Assembly (NCBI RefSeq): GCF_009905375.1
Contig: NC_133653.1
Location: 87,212,079-87,276,078 of the forward strand
From: Apium graveolens
Taxonomy: Eukaryota; Streptophyta; Magnoliopsida; Apiales; Apiaceae
Reading direction: 5' to 3'
Length of the DNA: 64,000 nucleotides
Part shown: in pieces, positions 10,926 through 22,714 of the stretch
Numbering within the stretch: position 1 is the first letter of the stretch
Layout of the letters: every line of letters begins with the position of its first letter
The notes under the pieces: generated by a model
What the model was told of the DNA's origin: nothing
The model's database searches: none
Seen by the model: only the letters and a program-made list of their open reading frames with translations
Position numbers and translations under genes: made by a program

Positions 10926-12787
10926 TCAAAGATCTTTGAAAAAGTCATCATCAATGTTTCCCTCATCGGCAGCAGTAGAAGGGGGAACGGGCTTATCTCC
11001 CATAGGATCAGCATCTCGAGGAGAAGCAGCCGTGGCCTCAACAGAAGTAGTAAGAGTAGAAGAGAGAGGAATATCCTCAAGAAAAGGCTCTTGCCCAGGA
11101 ATAGCAGGGAGTGGATAGGTTGCGAGAGTCACCTCCGGGATCTTCTTCCCAATCTCCTCCACTATCTGCTCCCAGCAGCTAGAAAAGGTCTCCGGGAAGT
11201 TAGCATCGTACTCAGCATTCAGGACATCTTGAAAATCCTGAGATGCCTTATACTCAGCTATCACCTCAGCCTGGGCCCTCTGAGCATCCAGCTCCAGCTT
11301 ACGCACTTTCTCATTTTCATCCGTCAGCTCCTTCTCTACCTCACGGAAACGAGTGAAGTTGGCCTCGGAAGCCTTGAGGTACCTGTCCCTATCTCTCTCA
11401 GCAATGGTCAGACTAGTTCTCACATCCTTCAGATTGTGAAGGGCAGCCTGGAGATAGGTATTCATTTGCACGAGCATAATACAGTAAGTAAGTATGAAAG
11501 AATTGAAAAATAGTCAAAAAGGGGACGAGGAAGAGGCTTACAGAAGCCACGACCTGAGCACCCAGACGCTCAATCTGTAGGTATCATAAGACTCTACTAT
11601 CTCAGCCCTGTCACGATGCGTAATCACACTCTCGGACCAAACAGCGGCAGCCTCGGAACTCCCTACCACTGTGTCCCTCCTCTGAAGGCCCCAAGTGACG
11701 GTGAAATGAGAGGTATCCTCATCAAGGCTAAGGGGCCTCTAGGATAAAAAGGTAGGGACGACCTCCTTAACCGTGACTGAAGGGCCGTCACCAATCTTAA
11801 CCCGCTTATCGCGATGGGTCTCAATAGCAGAGCCCTTGGCAGCACGGGCCTCCCGCTTCTTGAAGATCGTGTCCAGAGCTGCCCTAGCTGCAAAAAGATA
11901 TAGGCACGTAAGAAGAAGGACAAATAAGGAATTAAGAGAATGGAATAAAAGGGGAAAGAAATACCCTCGGGACCTAGGTCACTTAGACCTAAATCTTGCA
12001 AATTACCCTCTGAAAGGATGAGAGCGCAATGATGCAACTTATCAGCTGTGATGGCCTTGATGGCCGCATCCTCATCTATCCCCAATTTTAGGTCTCTTAA
12101 AGACCCGTCTATACTTTTTGAGAAGTTGGGCCTGAAAAAATGGTCCCAACCCTCCTCGGAATCCAGAAACACATAAAACCACTCGCTCTTCCAAGTTGGA
12201 TACGAGTCAGGGTTGGTGCCAGAAATAAAGCATGAGCGGGCCAAGGATCTATGAACTATTTTGACCCATCCTTGGTCCTCAGAAGCATTTAAAAATTTAA
12301 ATAAATATCGAAAGACACAAACGTTTGGCTCAAAACCGTGTTTACGTGATTGAGCCATATAACAGTGAATGAAATGCCAAGAATTGGGTGTGAGTTGGGT
12401 CGGACAGACTCGAGCCTCAGCCAAAAGGCGAAAAACGAAAGGGTGAGGAGGAAAGCGAAAACCAGCATAAAAGGTTTCCTTATAGACCCGAATGGCCCCA
12501 GGCTTTGGGTAACAGGCCCTATCATTTGGGCCTGGAGCCTCGGCCCTATAAGGGTGAGAAATACCAAAAAGGCGAGCTATGGTACCTACTTGTTTTGAAC
12601 CAAATCTAGAAGGATAGTTATATGCATCTAAGTGTAACATGTTAGGGAAGGCTTGCCCAAACTCGGTTAAAAGATCCCTAAGAGAAATAACTGAGGAATG
12701 GACGAGAGATTTTTTACCTCGGCTGGCCCTAGATGGACGGGTAACAGCTTGGGGAACCTGGGAGTGGGATGAACCGGAATCCGCCAT
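10926..12787 (-). pseudogene. Antisense accessory gene (aORF) of the Tat element, intron-containing
   Basis: The minus-strand gene starts at ATG 12787 (MADSGSSHSQ). Exon 1, 12787-11965, encodes about 274 residues with the conserved core seen in plant 'putative gypsy-type transposon' proteins (FRFPPHPFVFRLLAEARVCP, PNSWHFIHCY). A 77-bp intron, 11964-11888, has clean GT...TTTTTGCAG ends; splicing joins the frame to ARAALDTIFKKREARAAKG in exon 2. Exon 2 has an in-frame TAG at 11741-11739. A second donor (TCTGTAAGCC) lies at 11541. The last exon, to 10926, is a heptad-rich coiled coil (TIAERDRDRYLKA) with an acidic tail; its acceptor is unclear (TGCAAATG where TGCAG is expected). Antisense ORFs are known in Tat/Grande elements; their function is unknown. 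Confidence 0.8.
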
Positions 12788-13159
12788 GGATGAAGACTGA
12801 AACCCGAAAAGCTCTTGAAAATAATCGAAGAAGATGAAGATTCAAACGGAATCTTCAAAATGAGCCCAGAAAGCGGTGGTGTAGAATGCCGGAATTTGCT
12901 TTGCGGTGGCTATCCTTGAGAGAATATTTGCAGAGTGAAAATCTAGAGGTGAAGAAAATTTTGTGGAAGTGAAGTGTGAGAAATGAGCTCACACTTGACT
13001 CCTTATATAGATGAGCGCTTGGAAGCTCAAACGTTTCTGGGCCAAAAGAAATGGGCCTAGTAGAGGCGGGAAGCCCAAAAAGTTTGAATTTTGAAAAGAT
13101 CTAGAACGTCCTAAACCAAAAAGAAAACCAAAATTCACTGAATAAATTAAGGCTTGAAA
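12788..13159. other. Upstream region of the antisense gene
   Basis: Non-coding sequence directly 5' of the minus-strand antisense gene. A TATATA motif at 13001-13008 (reads TATATAAGGAG on the minus strand) about 210 bp upstream of the ATG is a plausible TATA box for it. This is inference from position and motif only. Confidence 0.45.
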
Positions 13160-13862
13160 GCCCAAACCACGCCCAGAGGACATGATTCCTGGGCGTGGTG
13201 ACAAAAATGTCTCCTAGGCGTGGGTCTATAACGCCTAGGAATTATGGACGTGTTAACCTCCAACAACGCCCAGGACGCAAGTTTCCTAGACGCTGTTGGA
13301 AGGATGTCTCCTAGGCGTGTGTCTACAATGCCTAGAATTATGAACGGATTGGCCTTCAACAACGCCCATGACGCAAGTTTCCTAAACGTTGTTAGAAATG
13401 TGGCTTCTAGGCGCGGTATCAGCCTCCAACAACGCCCAGGGTGCATTATTCCTAAACGTTGTTAGGAAACTGTCTCCGAGGCGTAGATCAACGACGCCCA
13501 GGAAGTATCAGCCTCCAACAATGCCCAGGGTGCATTGTTCCTAGACGTTGTTAGGAAACTGTCTCCTAGGCGTTGATCAACGACGCCCAGGAAGTATCAG
13601 CCTCCAACAACGCCCAGGGTGCATTGTTCCTATACGTTGTTAGGAAACTGTCTCCTAGGCGTGGATCAACGACGCCCAGGAAGTATCAGCCTCCAACAAC
13701 GCCCAGGGTGCATTGTTCCTAGACGTTGTTAGGAAACTGTCTCTTAGGCGTGGATCAATGACGCCCAGGAAGTATCAGCCTTCAACAACGCCCAGGGTGC
13801 ATTGTTCCTAGACGTTGTTAGGAAACTGTCTCCTAGGCGTGGATCAACGACGCCCAGGATGC
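13160..13862. repeat. 89-bp tandem array in the 3' region of the Tat element
   Basis: Landmark GGAAGTATC occurs at 13501, 13590, 13679 and 13768, and the unit phase continues to 13857: an exact 89-bp period. One copy upstream (from about 13412) keeps the phase, and older, diverged units extend back to about 13160, for about eight units. Each unit holds opposed motifs CGCCCAGG and CCTAGGCG, giving hairpin potential. The array is GC-richer than its surroundings. Tandem subrepeats in this position are known in Tat-type elements and can seed satellite DNA. Confidence 0.9.
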
Positions 13863-14394
13863 ATTGAGCAGCAAAATTCTATTTTTCTGATTACTTAATT
13901 AATTAGAAAAATGGGATAAAATCAGGAAAATTGCTAATAATTCCCAACAAATAGGGAAAATAAGCATAAAATCCCAGAAAATTAGGGAAAATTAGAAAAT
14001 AATTTTCAAAAATTATTTATGGTAAAATATTAAGGAAAAATCCCCGAAATTAAGGGAAAATTCATGTAAATTAGGGGAAAATCCCCAAAATTAAGGGAAA
14101 ATTCATGTGAATAAAGAGAAAATTCCTGAAAAATACCAGAAAATTCCTAAAAAGAAGGAATAAAGTAAAGGAAAACAATATAGAGGTTATAAAATAACTC
14201 TGAAGCCGTGTGCAAGGCAAATCGTTGTAAATGTGTAGGTCGCTCCACACTTTACGCAAAAACGACACTCTGTCAACTTTTCCACTATCACCCCAAAAAA
14301 CCAAACTATGCCCTACGTAAAGTTGCCAGAGTTGGAACAAATGAACTTAACTTCTGCGAAATCTTTTACGGTTTCCCAAAAGTTGCGGGGCAAA
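13863..14394. repeat. Purine-rich AT repeats and polypurine tract region of the Tat element
   Basis: About 13900-14150 is built from irregular repeats of a GGGAAAATT-like motif; AATTAAGGGAAAATTCATGT occurs twice, at about 14046 and 14092, with two differences or fewer. The following stretch to 14394 is non-coding. The bases just before the 3' LTR, AAAAGTTGCGGGGCAAA, occupy the polypurine tract position but are imperfectly purine. Confidence 0.65.
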
Positions 14395-14904
14395 TGATAT
14401 GGGCTTAAAATTAGCCTAAAAATGTAATTAACGTTGAATTAATTAGATCTGGTATGGTCCAGTAACGAAGCCCAATTAACGAGACCCGAAACTCTGATTA
14501 TTTACTAATTTCGTAATTAATAAATAAGGGAGATTAACAGCTCATTAAAAGAGTCCAATCAGTGATATAAATCTATAGAAGATAGCCCCAAGGGCACCTA
14601 CACCAACTAGGAATCTGATTCCTCTATTCTAGGACTTCAAAGTCTATCCAAAGTCTGAGAACTTGATCAACAAGTCTCCTATCCCTAGTCCAATTCAAGG
14701 ACTCTCAACATCTGTATAAGGGGTCTCACCCCACAGATTAGAACTACGTTTTTTGGCTTGATTCTCTAATTCACAGAGATACGTAGGCATCTCGTAAATG
14801 CAGAGTTAAGTTACGAAACACGAGAGCAGCCATTAAAGGCCTTGAACTCCCCAACCTTAGTAACAAATACAACAAATAGTAACCTTAGTATTTTATCCAT
14901 AACA
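14395..14904 (+). repeat. 3' LTR of the Tat element
   Basis: This 510-bp copy is collinear with 4230-4739 and has the same TGATATGGGC start and CATAACA end. It is followed by AATAT (14905-14909), the right copy of the target-site duplication. Confidence 0.95.
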
Positions 14905-15875
14905 AATATTTATTATAAATAAAAAATATAGAGATTATATAAAAATAATCATCTCTTATGGTGCATTTCCTTGTTTATAAATATAGTCAACTTGTTGCTA
15001 TTGACTATATTTGTTGAACCATTATAAACCTCTCAAAAATTTGTAAAAAAAAATCTAATCATTTATTTCCATGTTAAAGTAATATATTTTATTTATAATA
15101 ATAAAAAAATTAATAACGTATTATTTTTAAAATATAATTAACAAATATAACCAATATAATCGAAATACAGTTTGTTATATATTGTCCTAACTCCCAAGGT
15201 CCAATTAGCCAACAACACCATCCGAGATGCTCCTAATAAATTCAGTTGGAAACTTTTAAGACCGAAATACGTTCATGACGTATTTATTTCTCTAATTTCT
15301 TTCACTTCCCTATCTCTTCCTTATCTCAGCATTCTTCTACTAAACCCTAAATCAGAGATGATCATAATTGAAGTCGAAATGCATATTCTTATCTTTACAA
15401 GTGAAGTTGAAACACATGTTCTTATCGTCGCAAGAAAAGAATATGGATCAAATCGTTCAATTTTGAAATCAAATTGAAATTCAGACAGAAAAACGAAATG
15501 ATTGTTCAATTTTGATTTCTAAACTGAAGCAATACATTTTTGATTTAAAATATCAAACACCTCGATTGAAAACGAAATAATGGTTCGATTTGGTTTAGTA
15601 CATTAAACACCTCAATAGAAAAAGAAACAATACATTTTATGTATCCTATACATGAAAATAGCTTTAACCCAAAGAATCAAACATCCAGAGATTGCTTGAA
15701 CTTTGTTAATTTAAAAATTGAGGAACAAAACTATGTGAATCATATAATCTGCTTGGCAGCTAGAAAGCATCAGTATCTCTACAAGATGAAGATACGCAGA
15801 CCGACTTGTTCATGAAACTTGCTATATAATTAATAAACACAAAAAGTCATTTTACATAAAACAACAGTACAAGAG
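14905..15875. other. Intergenic DNA and probable 3' UTR of the OCP3-type gene
   Basis: No gene is supported. The first part is AT-rich DNA flanking the Tat insertion. The bases just left of 15876 should be the 3' untranslated region of the minus-strand gene that ends there. An open frame at 15172-15477 has no recognisable motif. Confidence 0.5.
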
Positions 15876-18800
15876 TTACGAGTTAGATACAGTTTCAGGA
15901 GTCAATCTCTGGTACGGTACTCGGCGATCAGGAACTTCATCTTCAGTTCGTTTGTCTTCGAACCATTTGACAACTCTTTTGCGAGGCAGGTTTGTCACAT
16001 GCACGATGTTGCTAATCATGGCATTCTGCAGTGAATGAGGAGAAAAGGTTAAACTCCTTATTTATCACCTAAGAATTAACAGTTAAAGCATCTCACGGTG
16101 AGTACCTACTATTTATCTCTCAATTCCTTCAATTGCAATATACATCTCATCACGGTGTTAGATCTTCAACAAATATCAGATTTGTAATTTACTTGAGCAA
16201 TTCTTTTCAGTTAAATTTGCCATATTTATAATTTTTTTTGCCAATTCTCATTATTTAAAAAACTAGCAATCACTTGAAGATGCTCTTAGAAAAAAACATC
16301 ATATAATCAACAAACTTCACTTATGGCTGCTATAACCTACGACACTACTCAGCTGTTACGTCCAAAAGCTGTGCTCCCGGAGAGCTACGTAACTACTACG
16401 TCTACAAACTCATTTGAATTTTTATGAAAATCCATTTTTTAAATATATAAAGAAAAGTCTCAATCACTTACTATATTTATATAAAAAGAATCACACACAC
16501 ACACACATACATACAGTAGGTCAACAAATTGGTTATGATAATTGTAAGTTCAAAAAACACTATACTTGCTCCAAGAAAAATTCATTAATCTAATTCTATA
16601 ACTCCTAATTACAGACCTCTTTCTTAAAACTTATGGAAAGTCTACGTTAGAGTTTATTTTCCTTCATTCTTTCTTAGAGATGTACTACTTTACATGTAGT
16701 TTATAACTCTATTTGACACCCTCATTGTCCAACTTAAAAATATATTAAATCCCAATAATTTTTAGAATTTGAATACTGATTCTAATTCATCAATCGATCC
16801 CTATATAAATTAGGTCAATAACAAGGGCCAAGGGTAACAAAAGTTGTATAATTCAAAGTTCAAACAGAAAACAGAGAGAATTAGTTAACAACAATTTTTT
16901 CTTAATGCACAATTACCAACACAGACAAACTGGGATTGACTCGGCAATAGTACCTATAATTTGCTTAATTATTTCAAATTTCAAAAATGATAACTCAGTA
17001 AAGTGAATAATATGAAATAGCTCACTCACAGTTGGGCGCTTTGTTCTTCCATAAACCCTTTCAAGTGTATCAATTTGTACTTTCTTTATTCGTTTCTGTG
17101 CAGACCAGCTGCTTTGCATGGCGTGAACTGGGACTTTCACCTTAGAAGCTGGTTTCTTAGACTCTAATTCCTCGGATTCTATTGCATTCTCTGATGGAAC
17201 ATCCTCCACATCTTCAGATTTTGGCTCTAAAATTGTCGGAGCTGGCATGTCAGGTAAAGAAACACTCATTAAAAGAAGTTTTGGTGGAGGGTCGCGAAGT
17301 AATTCAAGAACAAAAGCTCTATCAAGGCATGTCTCTGCAGCAAGATTTTTAATCTGCAAAACATGTAAATGAACACATCATAACAAATGTGCTGGAAATT
17401 TTGAAGCTGACACTCAGTTCCAGCTCCTGTACATATAAGAGTTGACAAAAAGTAACTCTGAAAATGAAAAACACTTGACATTTTCACCTATATCATTTCT
17501 ACCATCCAGGTACAAGTGGTGACTTAGTTTGTGTAACTTTTTTGTTAAAATAATAGAGTGTACTATTACGTTAACATAATTTCTTGATAATTTCAGGAAT
17601 TGATAAAAAGCCTGTCCCTACCCTCCTTAAAGCGTGAAGAAAACAAACCAATCATATTTTACCTAGTAGAAAGAAAAACTTAATAGAAAAATAAATTGCG
17701 TGAACAAAGATGAATTCATGCAAGGTGCTTACACTTGTTTTACGTCGACCATTCTTTAATGCATATGCCAATCTCCGAATCTGCCAATTTTTTAAAACAA
17801 CTTTTTTTTCTTCCTCATCGTCAAAGTCGTCATCTTCTTCTTCATAATTGTCCACACCTTTTCCAGTTTCTATTTCACTTTCATCAACACTTGAACTAAA
17901 TGCTTTCAGTACTTCTTCGTCCCCCAGTGCCTCCTCTAATTCACGTTCAAGCAGTGCCAGGTCTTCTTCACTTATCTCCTCATCACCGTCAAGTGCAGAA
18001 GAGTCATCATTTTTCAAATCTTCTTCCAGCTGACGAAAGAGGGCTTCAAAAGCATCTTCATCCAGATCATCATCCTCCCCAACATTGGTCTGGGGCAAAC
18101 TTGGCTGGAACATTATATTGCCAAAATATAAAATTTGAAATCACAATTACACTATTGTAAAAACGCTTGAAGTTCATAAGAAAATTTTGATCAAATAAGC
18201 ACACTGCACATCATAGCCTGAATGGAAGGTTTAAAGAAATTTAGGAATGGAGAGGTGATATCAAAGCCTTTTGATAGATGTGTAAAAAGCACGCAGAGTT
18301 ATCCTATCTAGAACCTAACATCTACCAAATAATAACTCATGAATTAGCCAGTTCCAATCACAAAAAGAGCCTTAATCAAGTAGCTCCTGAACTTTCAAGT
18401 TAATGGCTTAATGCACATCATATCATTCAACTTTATCACTAGAAAAAGGGATAAAAGGTGACCCAATGAACCAACTATACTATTATCAAAAATCAAACAC
18501 TACATGCATGAAATATTTGAGAATTATGTATATGGCTATTGGTATCTAAGTTGAATATCATAAAACAACCAGTATCACCACCTAGAACAGTATGCACATG
18601 TACAGATCAGAATACATCAGAAGTGGCACACCACACACCCCTCCAGTTACTGAATAAAAGAGACCTTTGCAGATCAAAAAAATTGGACAAACATCAGTTA
18701 TTTCGGCATGTTAAACTTATCACAATGCACCACATGGTCAATCCAAGTAATCTTCATATTTGTTTCCAGATCCAAACTTTATGGCAATATACACACAGTG

Positions 18801-20302
18801 AGCATAAGCAATGTTAAACATGCAAAACAAGCCATTAATTTTTGACTTTTAAGTAGCTCGTTCAACATTGCATGAACAAGAAATCACTCATTATAGTAAC
18901 TTGAGAATATAGATAGCTCAAGCTGAACACAATATATCATGCAAATTTATAACTATAAAATAAATGGATGGTAGTCAATCTACCTCAGGGAGTAAACTAT
19001 ATACTGGACCACGATTATGTGATTGATTTTGAGAAATATAACATATATTACGAATCCACCTTATCACCACCTGGCAAGGTGTATCATGCCAACGAGCCTA
19101 CCAAAAATTTAAAATGGATCAACATAACAAGCTATATACTAAGTTCAATTCATGAACCACAAAATCTCTACAAAAGATATTTGACCAAAACATTACTTTT
19201 GTTTTAGTGTAAGACTCATTTGGATGAAGAAGTTTCAGTTAAATAATTCCAACGTTCGATAATTTCATTAAATTATAAAAACATGCTTCTGGCTGTAGAC
19301 TTGTACTGTATATGAAGTGTTAAATTTCATTTCAGAATAATATAAGTGAACAGTTTCACTTCAATAATTTTACTTTATAACACAAAGTAATTTTAGCAAA
19401 TGAAGATAATTCTCTAACTTAGTCTTGTATCTAGGCCAGGTTTAAGGAAATTAGTAAATTACTTCAATACACCTTTCAGAGAATCCAAAGACTCAATAGC
19501 ATTACCAATTACATCAAACCAATATCAAGTACGCGTGTTCTATTTGGTGGCAGAACAAAAATGGGATTGAAAGAAATGATGTGTACTAATTTACGAGAAA
19601 AATATTTGTGTATCACCATTCCATTTGTACATATATAAAATAAACCGCTCCATTCCCAACATTATACAGATGACTGCTCATTCCTACCACTCATCATCAT
19701 AGAAACAACCACTCTCTCATTATATCGAACAAATACGAAAGCCCATAGCTTCAGGCTTAAAATGAGGCAATAGTCTCCGAAATCAGCAAACACAAAAATA
19801 AAAATTCAAACAATACAAAAATCATAGTAAGCTCAAACAGTAAAAAATCATAAACCCCGTTACTTAAGACTTAAAAAAAGAGCAACAATTAAGCAGAATA
19901 AAGTGATAAAAGATTGAAACTTAATAAAAGGGGTACCTTCTTTACTTGAAACATCAAACAAAGCAACAATATAAACAAATTTAAGTGATAAAGATTGAAA
20001 CATTACAACCTCCTTTACTTAAAACTTAAAAAAATCAAGAATTTAAGCAAATGAAATTGATAAAGATTGAAACTTTATGAAAAGGGTACCTTCTTCTTTT
20101 TATTATTTGAAGTAATTGAAGGAAAAGATTTGCCTCGTCTGCGACCAAAAGTGAGTACGGAGCGTGAAGAAGACGAAGATAAGTGTGAGTGTTTTGGTAA
20201 AAAACAAATGGGGTTTTGTAGAAGAGAGTGTTGTTGCTTAGAGGAAGATGTAAGTATCATTGCTATGGAAGAGGAGAAGGGTATTTGGGTTGAACAACTC
20301 AT
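15876..20302 (-). CDS. OCP3: OCP3-type homeodomain protein (four exons, 352 aa)
   Basis: Exons on the minus strand: 20302-20090, 18104-17733, 17353-17030 and 16025-15876 (stop 15878-15876). All introns are GT-AG and phase 0, giving 352 residues, close to Arabidopsis OCP3. Residues 1-71 are Ser/Thr- and Lys-rich and poor in acids, like a chloroplast transit peptide. Residues 72-195 are strongly acidic, with DEDAFEALFRQLEEDL, then NWQIRRLAYALKNGRRKTS. Next comes IKNLAAETCLDRAFVLELLR. A divergent homeodomain spans about 278-335 and carries WFEDKR (324-329) instead of the usual WFxNxR. In Arabidopsis, OCP3 restrains jasmonate-linked defence and drought responses and has been reported in both nucleus and chloroplast. 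The frame is intact, so I take it as functional. The symbol rests on remembered family similarity. Confidence 0.93.
16492..16509. repeat. (AC)n microsatellite in intron 3 of the OCP3-type gene
   Basis: About nine AC repeats followed by CATACATACAG. It lies in the intron between exons 3 and 4 and has no visible functional role. Confidence 0.8.
19905..20090 (-). repeat. Tandemly repeated 5' splice-site segment in intron 1 of the OCP3-type gene
   Basis: The motif GATAAAGATTGAAAC recurs at 19905, 19987 and 20059 (offsets 82 and 72). The true donor (AAG|GTACCC on the minus strand, 20090/20089) has a near copy 153 bp into the intron at about 19937/19936. The middle unit has lost the GGTACC core. 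The unit that carries exon 1's end and donor was therefore duplicated in tandem. Confidence 0.7.
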
Positions 20303-22714
20303 TCTTCAAGCTTGGGTCAGTCAAAATTATGAATTTATTATATATATTTGATTTTATAGCAGGGTGTATTAATATATGTTCCGTGAGAAATTGAGGAAAT
20401 AATATGCTAAAATATAATCAAACTGAACTAAAATATGCATTTGAACTCAAAAAGTTTGAACTCGATTAATTAAACTAATATAAACTTACAATTAACTCAC
20501 TCGACTTAAAAAGTTACAATTAAATTATTGAACTGATGGTCAACTTATAATTCGGTAATCAAAATCAAAAATTTATAAAATAACACATATTTTTATTTAT
20601 ATACATTTATTTACTCAATTAAATTAATAATTTAGTTTTTAATATTAAAAATAACATATGAAATCGAATTTGTAAATATCGAAAATTATTAAAATGAAAA
20701 TCGGATTTTAAATGTTATATTATAGTATTCAAGGTTAGATTTAGGCCATATTTGAAAGTTAGCTTTTTGAGATGAAATTAATTTATTGTATTAAATTAGA
20801 TGTTTGACTAAACGAAAAAAATAATATTGGTGCTTGACAGTTAACCGATTTAAATGGCTTTTTGGTCCCAATAAGTAGCGCTATAAAAAAAATTGAAAAA
20901 TCCGATATTCGTCCAAAAAATCCGCATTCGTATACAAAATAAAGCGGATATTATTTGTATCCAAAACAAAACGGATATTATCCGTATTCGAATTCGACGA
21001 TTGCGGATACAGATATAGACATATTCGTATCCGATAATATCCGAATCCGAATAAATATATTTTATATTTAAATATTTAAATAATTTAAAAATATATTATA
21101 TTAAATTTATAGTGTGTTTATGTGTATATATACACAAACATATATATATATATATTAAATATTATGTTTATTTTTATTTTTATTTAGTTCCTATTTGCAA
21201 GTTTATTTTTATTCGGTAACACTAGTTACAAGTTTTTATTAATCTAGTAATGTAAATGCAAGTTGAGGTTGAGTTTAGTTTTGTAAGATGTGAGTTCAGA
21301 GGTAGTGACCTGACCTAAATGCAAGTTTTAATTTCATGAGTTATGTAAATACAAGTTTTTTTAGTTCAATAACCCAATTGCAAGTTTTAGGTCACTTCGA
21401 TTATGTTTTAGGCTATTAACTCGCGGGAAATGATCTAATTAATTTAAAGAGAAAAATGCTAATATTTTAATCACATATTTTCTCTATCCGTGTATTGTTT
21501 TAATTATTAGAAGATGGTCAATCTGACCGATAATTAAAAAAGATTTATTAGTCATTTAAAAAACTGAAAAATGAATTTTAAAGGGAATTAGATATGTTTT
21601 TTTAATTAAATAAATTTGTAAAATTTTCTTGATTATATAAAATATGTGTAATATATGGTCAAATGTTGATCAAGTTGATTCCTTAATAGTCAAAATAAAA
21701 TACATGATATGAGTTTAATGAAGTATTTAATAATTTTTAAACAAGTAATGCAATTATAAGTGTATCCCTCGTTCATTAACATATTTTGTAATCAAACAAA
21801 AATACATATTTCGGAAATTAATTGAGTACGAGCTTGTAGACATCAATCTCTAATTTAAATAAACAGATTGCATGCTTATAGTTCAAGCAATCAGAAGTGA
21901 AGTTATCAAGTTTTCGTATATTGACAAAATAATTGACGAATGCAAATAGTTTTGTTTGAATTTAAGAGATAATTTTAGGGTTTATGAAACGGTATGTGAA
22001 CAAATTAAATCATTGTGTAAATGAATATATTTTTTAATATATGACATTTGACTTTTTGACACATATATATAGGAGGGTTGATCATATGGAATTATTATTT
22101 TTAAGAATTTTTTTTTAATAAAAATATGAGATCAAAACTTTCATTCACAAAAATTTTTTTTGAAAAAAATTATTTTAACTATGTGGTCAAACCTCCTAAA
22201 CATGTGTGTCAGAAAGTCAGACATCATTTAATAAAAAACAGAGGCAGTAATTGTTTTCGGCTGACCGTAGTTGACTAACGGATATTGCCCATTTTGAATT
22301 ATTGTATATATTATCGAATGATTTCATGAATTAATGAAATTTATTTTCTGGAGAAAAAGAAACTTTAAATTCTAGTTTAAATAAGAACTAATTTATCATA
22401 TATTATTAAAATTTTAAAATATATAATCTTATATATAACTTAAAATATACAATATTTATCATCTTATACGAAACTTTAAGTTCAGATGTAATTTTTGTCG
22501 TATGTTTATAAAAATAATTGAAAAGTCCGGTATTACTCTATTTCCTGTCTTCTGGTAATAAAAAGAAATAAATATACAATTTGTATTTATATAATCAACA
22601 TTAGTAAAAACAAAAAACAAAACCCCTCTTTACATTACAGCTCAAGAGCTCTCCGTGTTCGTCTAAAAACACAGGAGTATACTAGTGTTTAAACCCCTGT
22701 TTTGTTTGCAGAGA
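20303..22714. promoter_or_regulatory. Shared upstream region of two divergent genes
   Basis: The 2.4 kb between the OCP3-type start codon (minus) and the APE1L-type start codon (plus) must hold both promoters and 5' leaders. It is AT-rich. It contains an interspersed cluster at 20895-21055 of CGGATATTATCCG-, ATTCGTATCCG- and TCCGAATCCG-type motifs with partial dyad symmetry, a repeated GCAAGTTT motif at 21190-21390, and a small inverted-repeat element at 22030-22238. No TATA box can be assigned with confidence. Confidence 0.55.
22030..22238. mobile_element. ~209-bp MITE-like element with ~58-bp terminal inverted repeats
   Basis: The left arm (from TTTTTTAATATATGACATTTG at 22030 to GGAGGGTTGATCATAT) pairs with the right arm (ATGTGGTCAAACCTCC at about 22179 to ATTTAATAAAAAAC near 22239) when reversed and complemented, with scattered mismatches. 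The centre is AT-rich and non-coding. It lies about 480 bp upstream of the APE1L-type start codon. No clear target-site duplication was found. Confidence 0.6.

Larger units (their letters stand above)
4230..14904 (+). mobile_element. Complete Ty3/gypsy LTR retrotransposon, Tat lineage, inactivated
   Basis: Direct evidence: 510-bp LTRs at both ends (TG...CA), a perfect 5-bp duplication AATAT outside them (4225-4229 and 14905-14909), a primer-binding site just inside the 5' LTR, and gag, protease, RT, RNase H and integrase in gypsy order. A second RNase H after the first, and an antisense gene plus tandem repeats between integrase and the 3' LTR, are hallmarks of the plant Tat lineage. Counted by eye the LTRs differ at about 18 of 510 positions (about 3.5 percent), so the insertion is moderately old. 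Stops and frameshifts in gag-pol mean it cannot encode its own proteins. Confidence 0.95.

Noticed and set aside
11773..12598. Plus-strand open frames of about 82 codons here
   Set aside because: They lie opposite the antisense gene's exons and have no motif of their own.
13160..13862. CRISPR-like regular repeat array
   Set aside because: The units are contiguous 89-bp tandem repeats without unique spacers and lie inside a plant retroelement.
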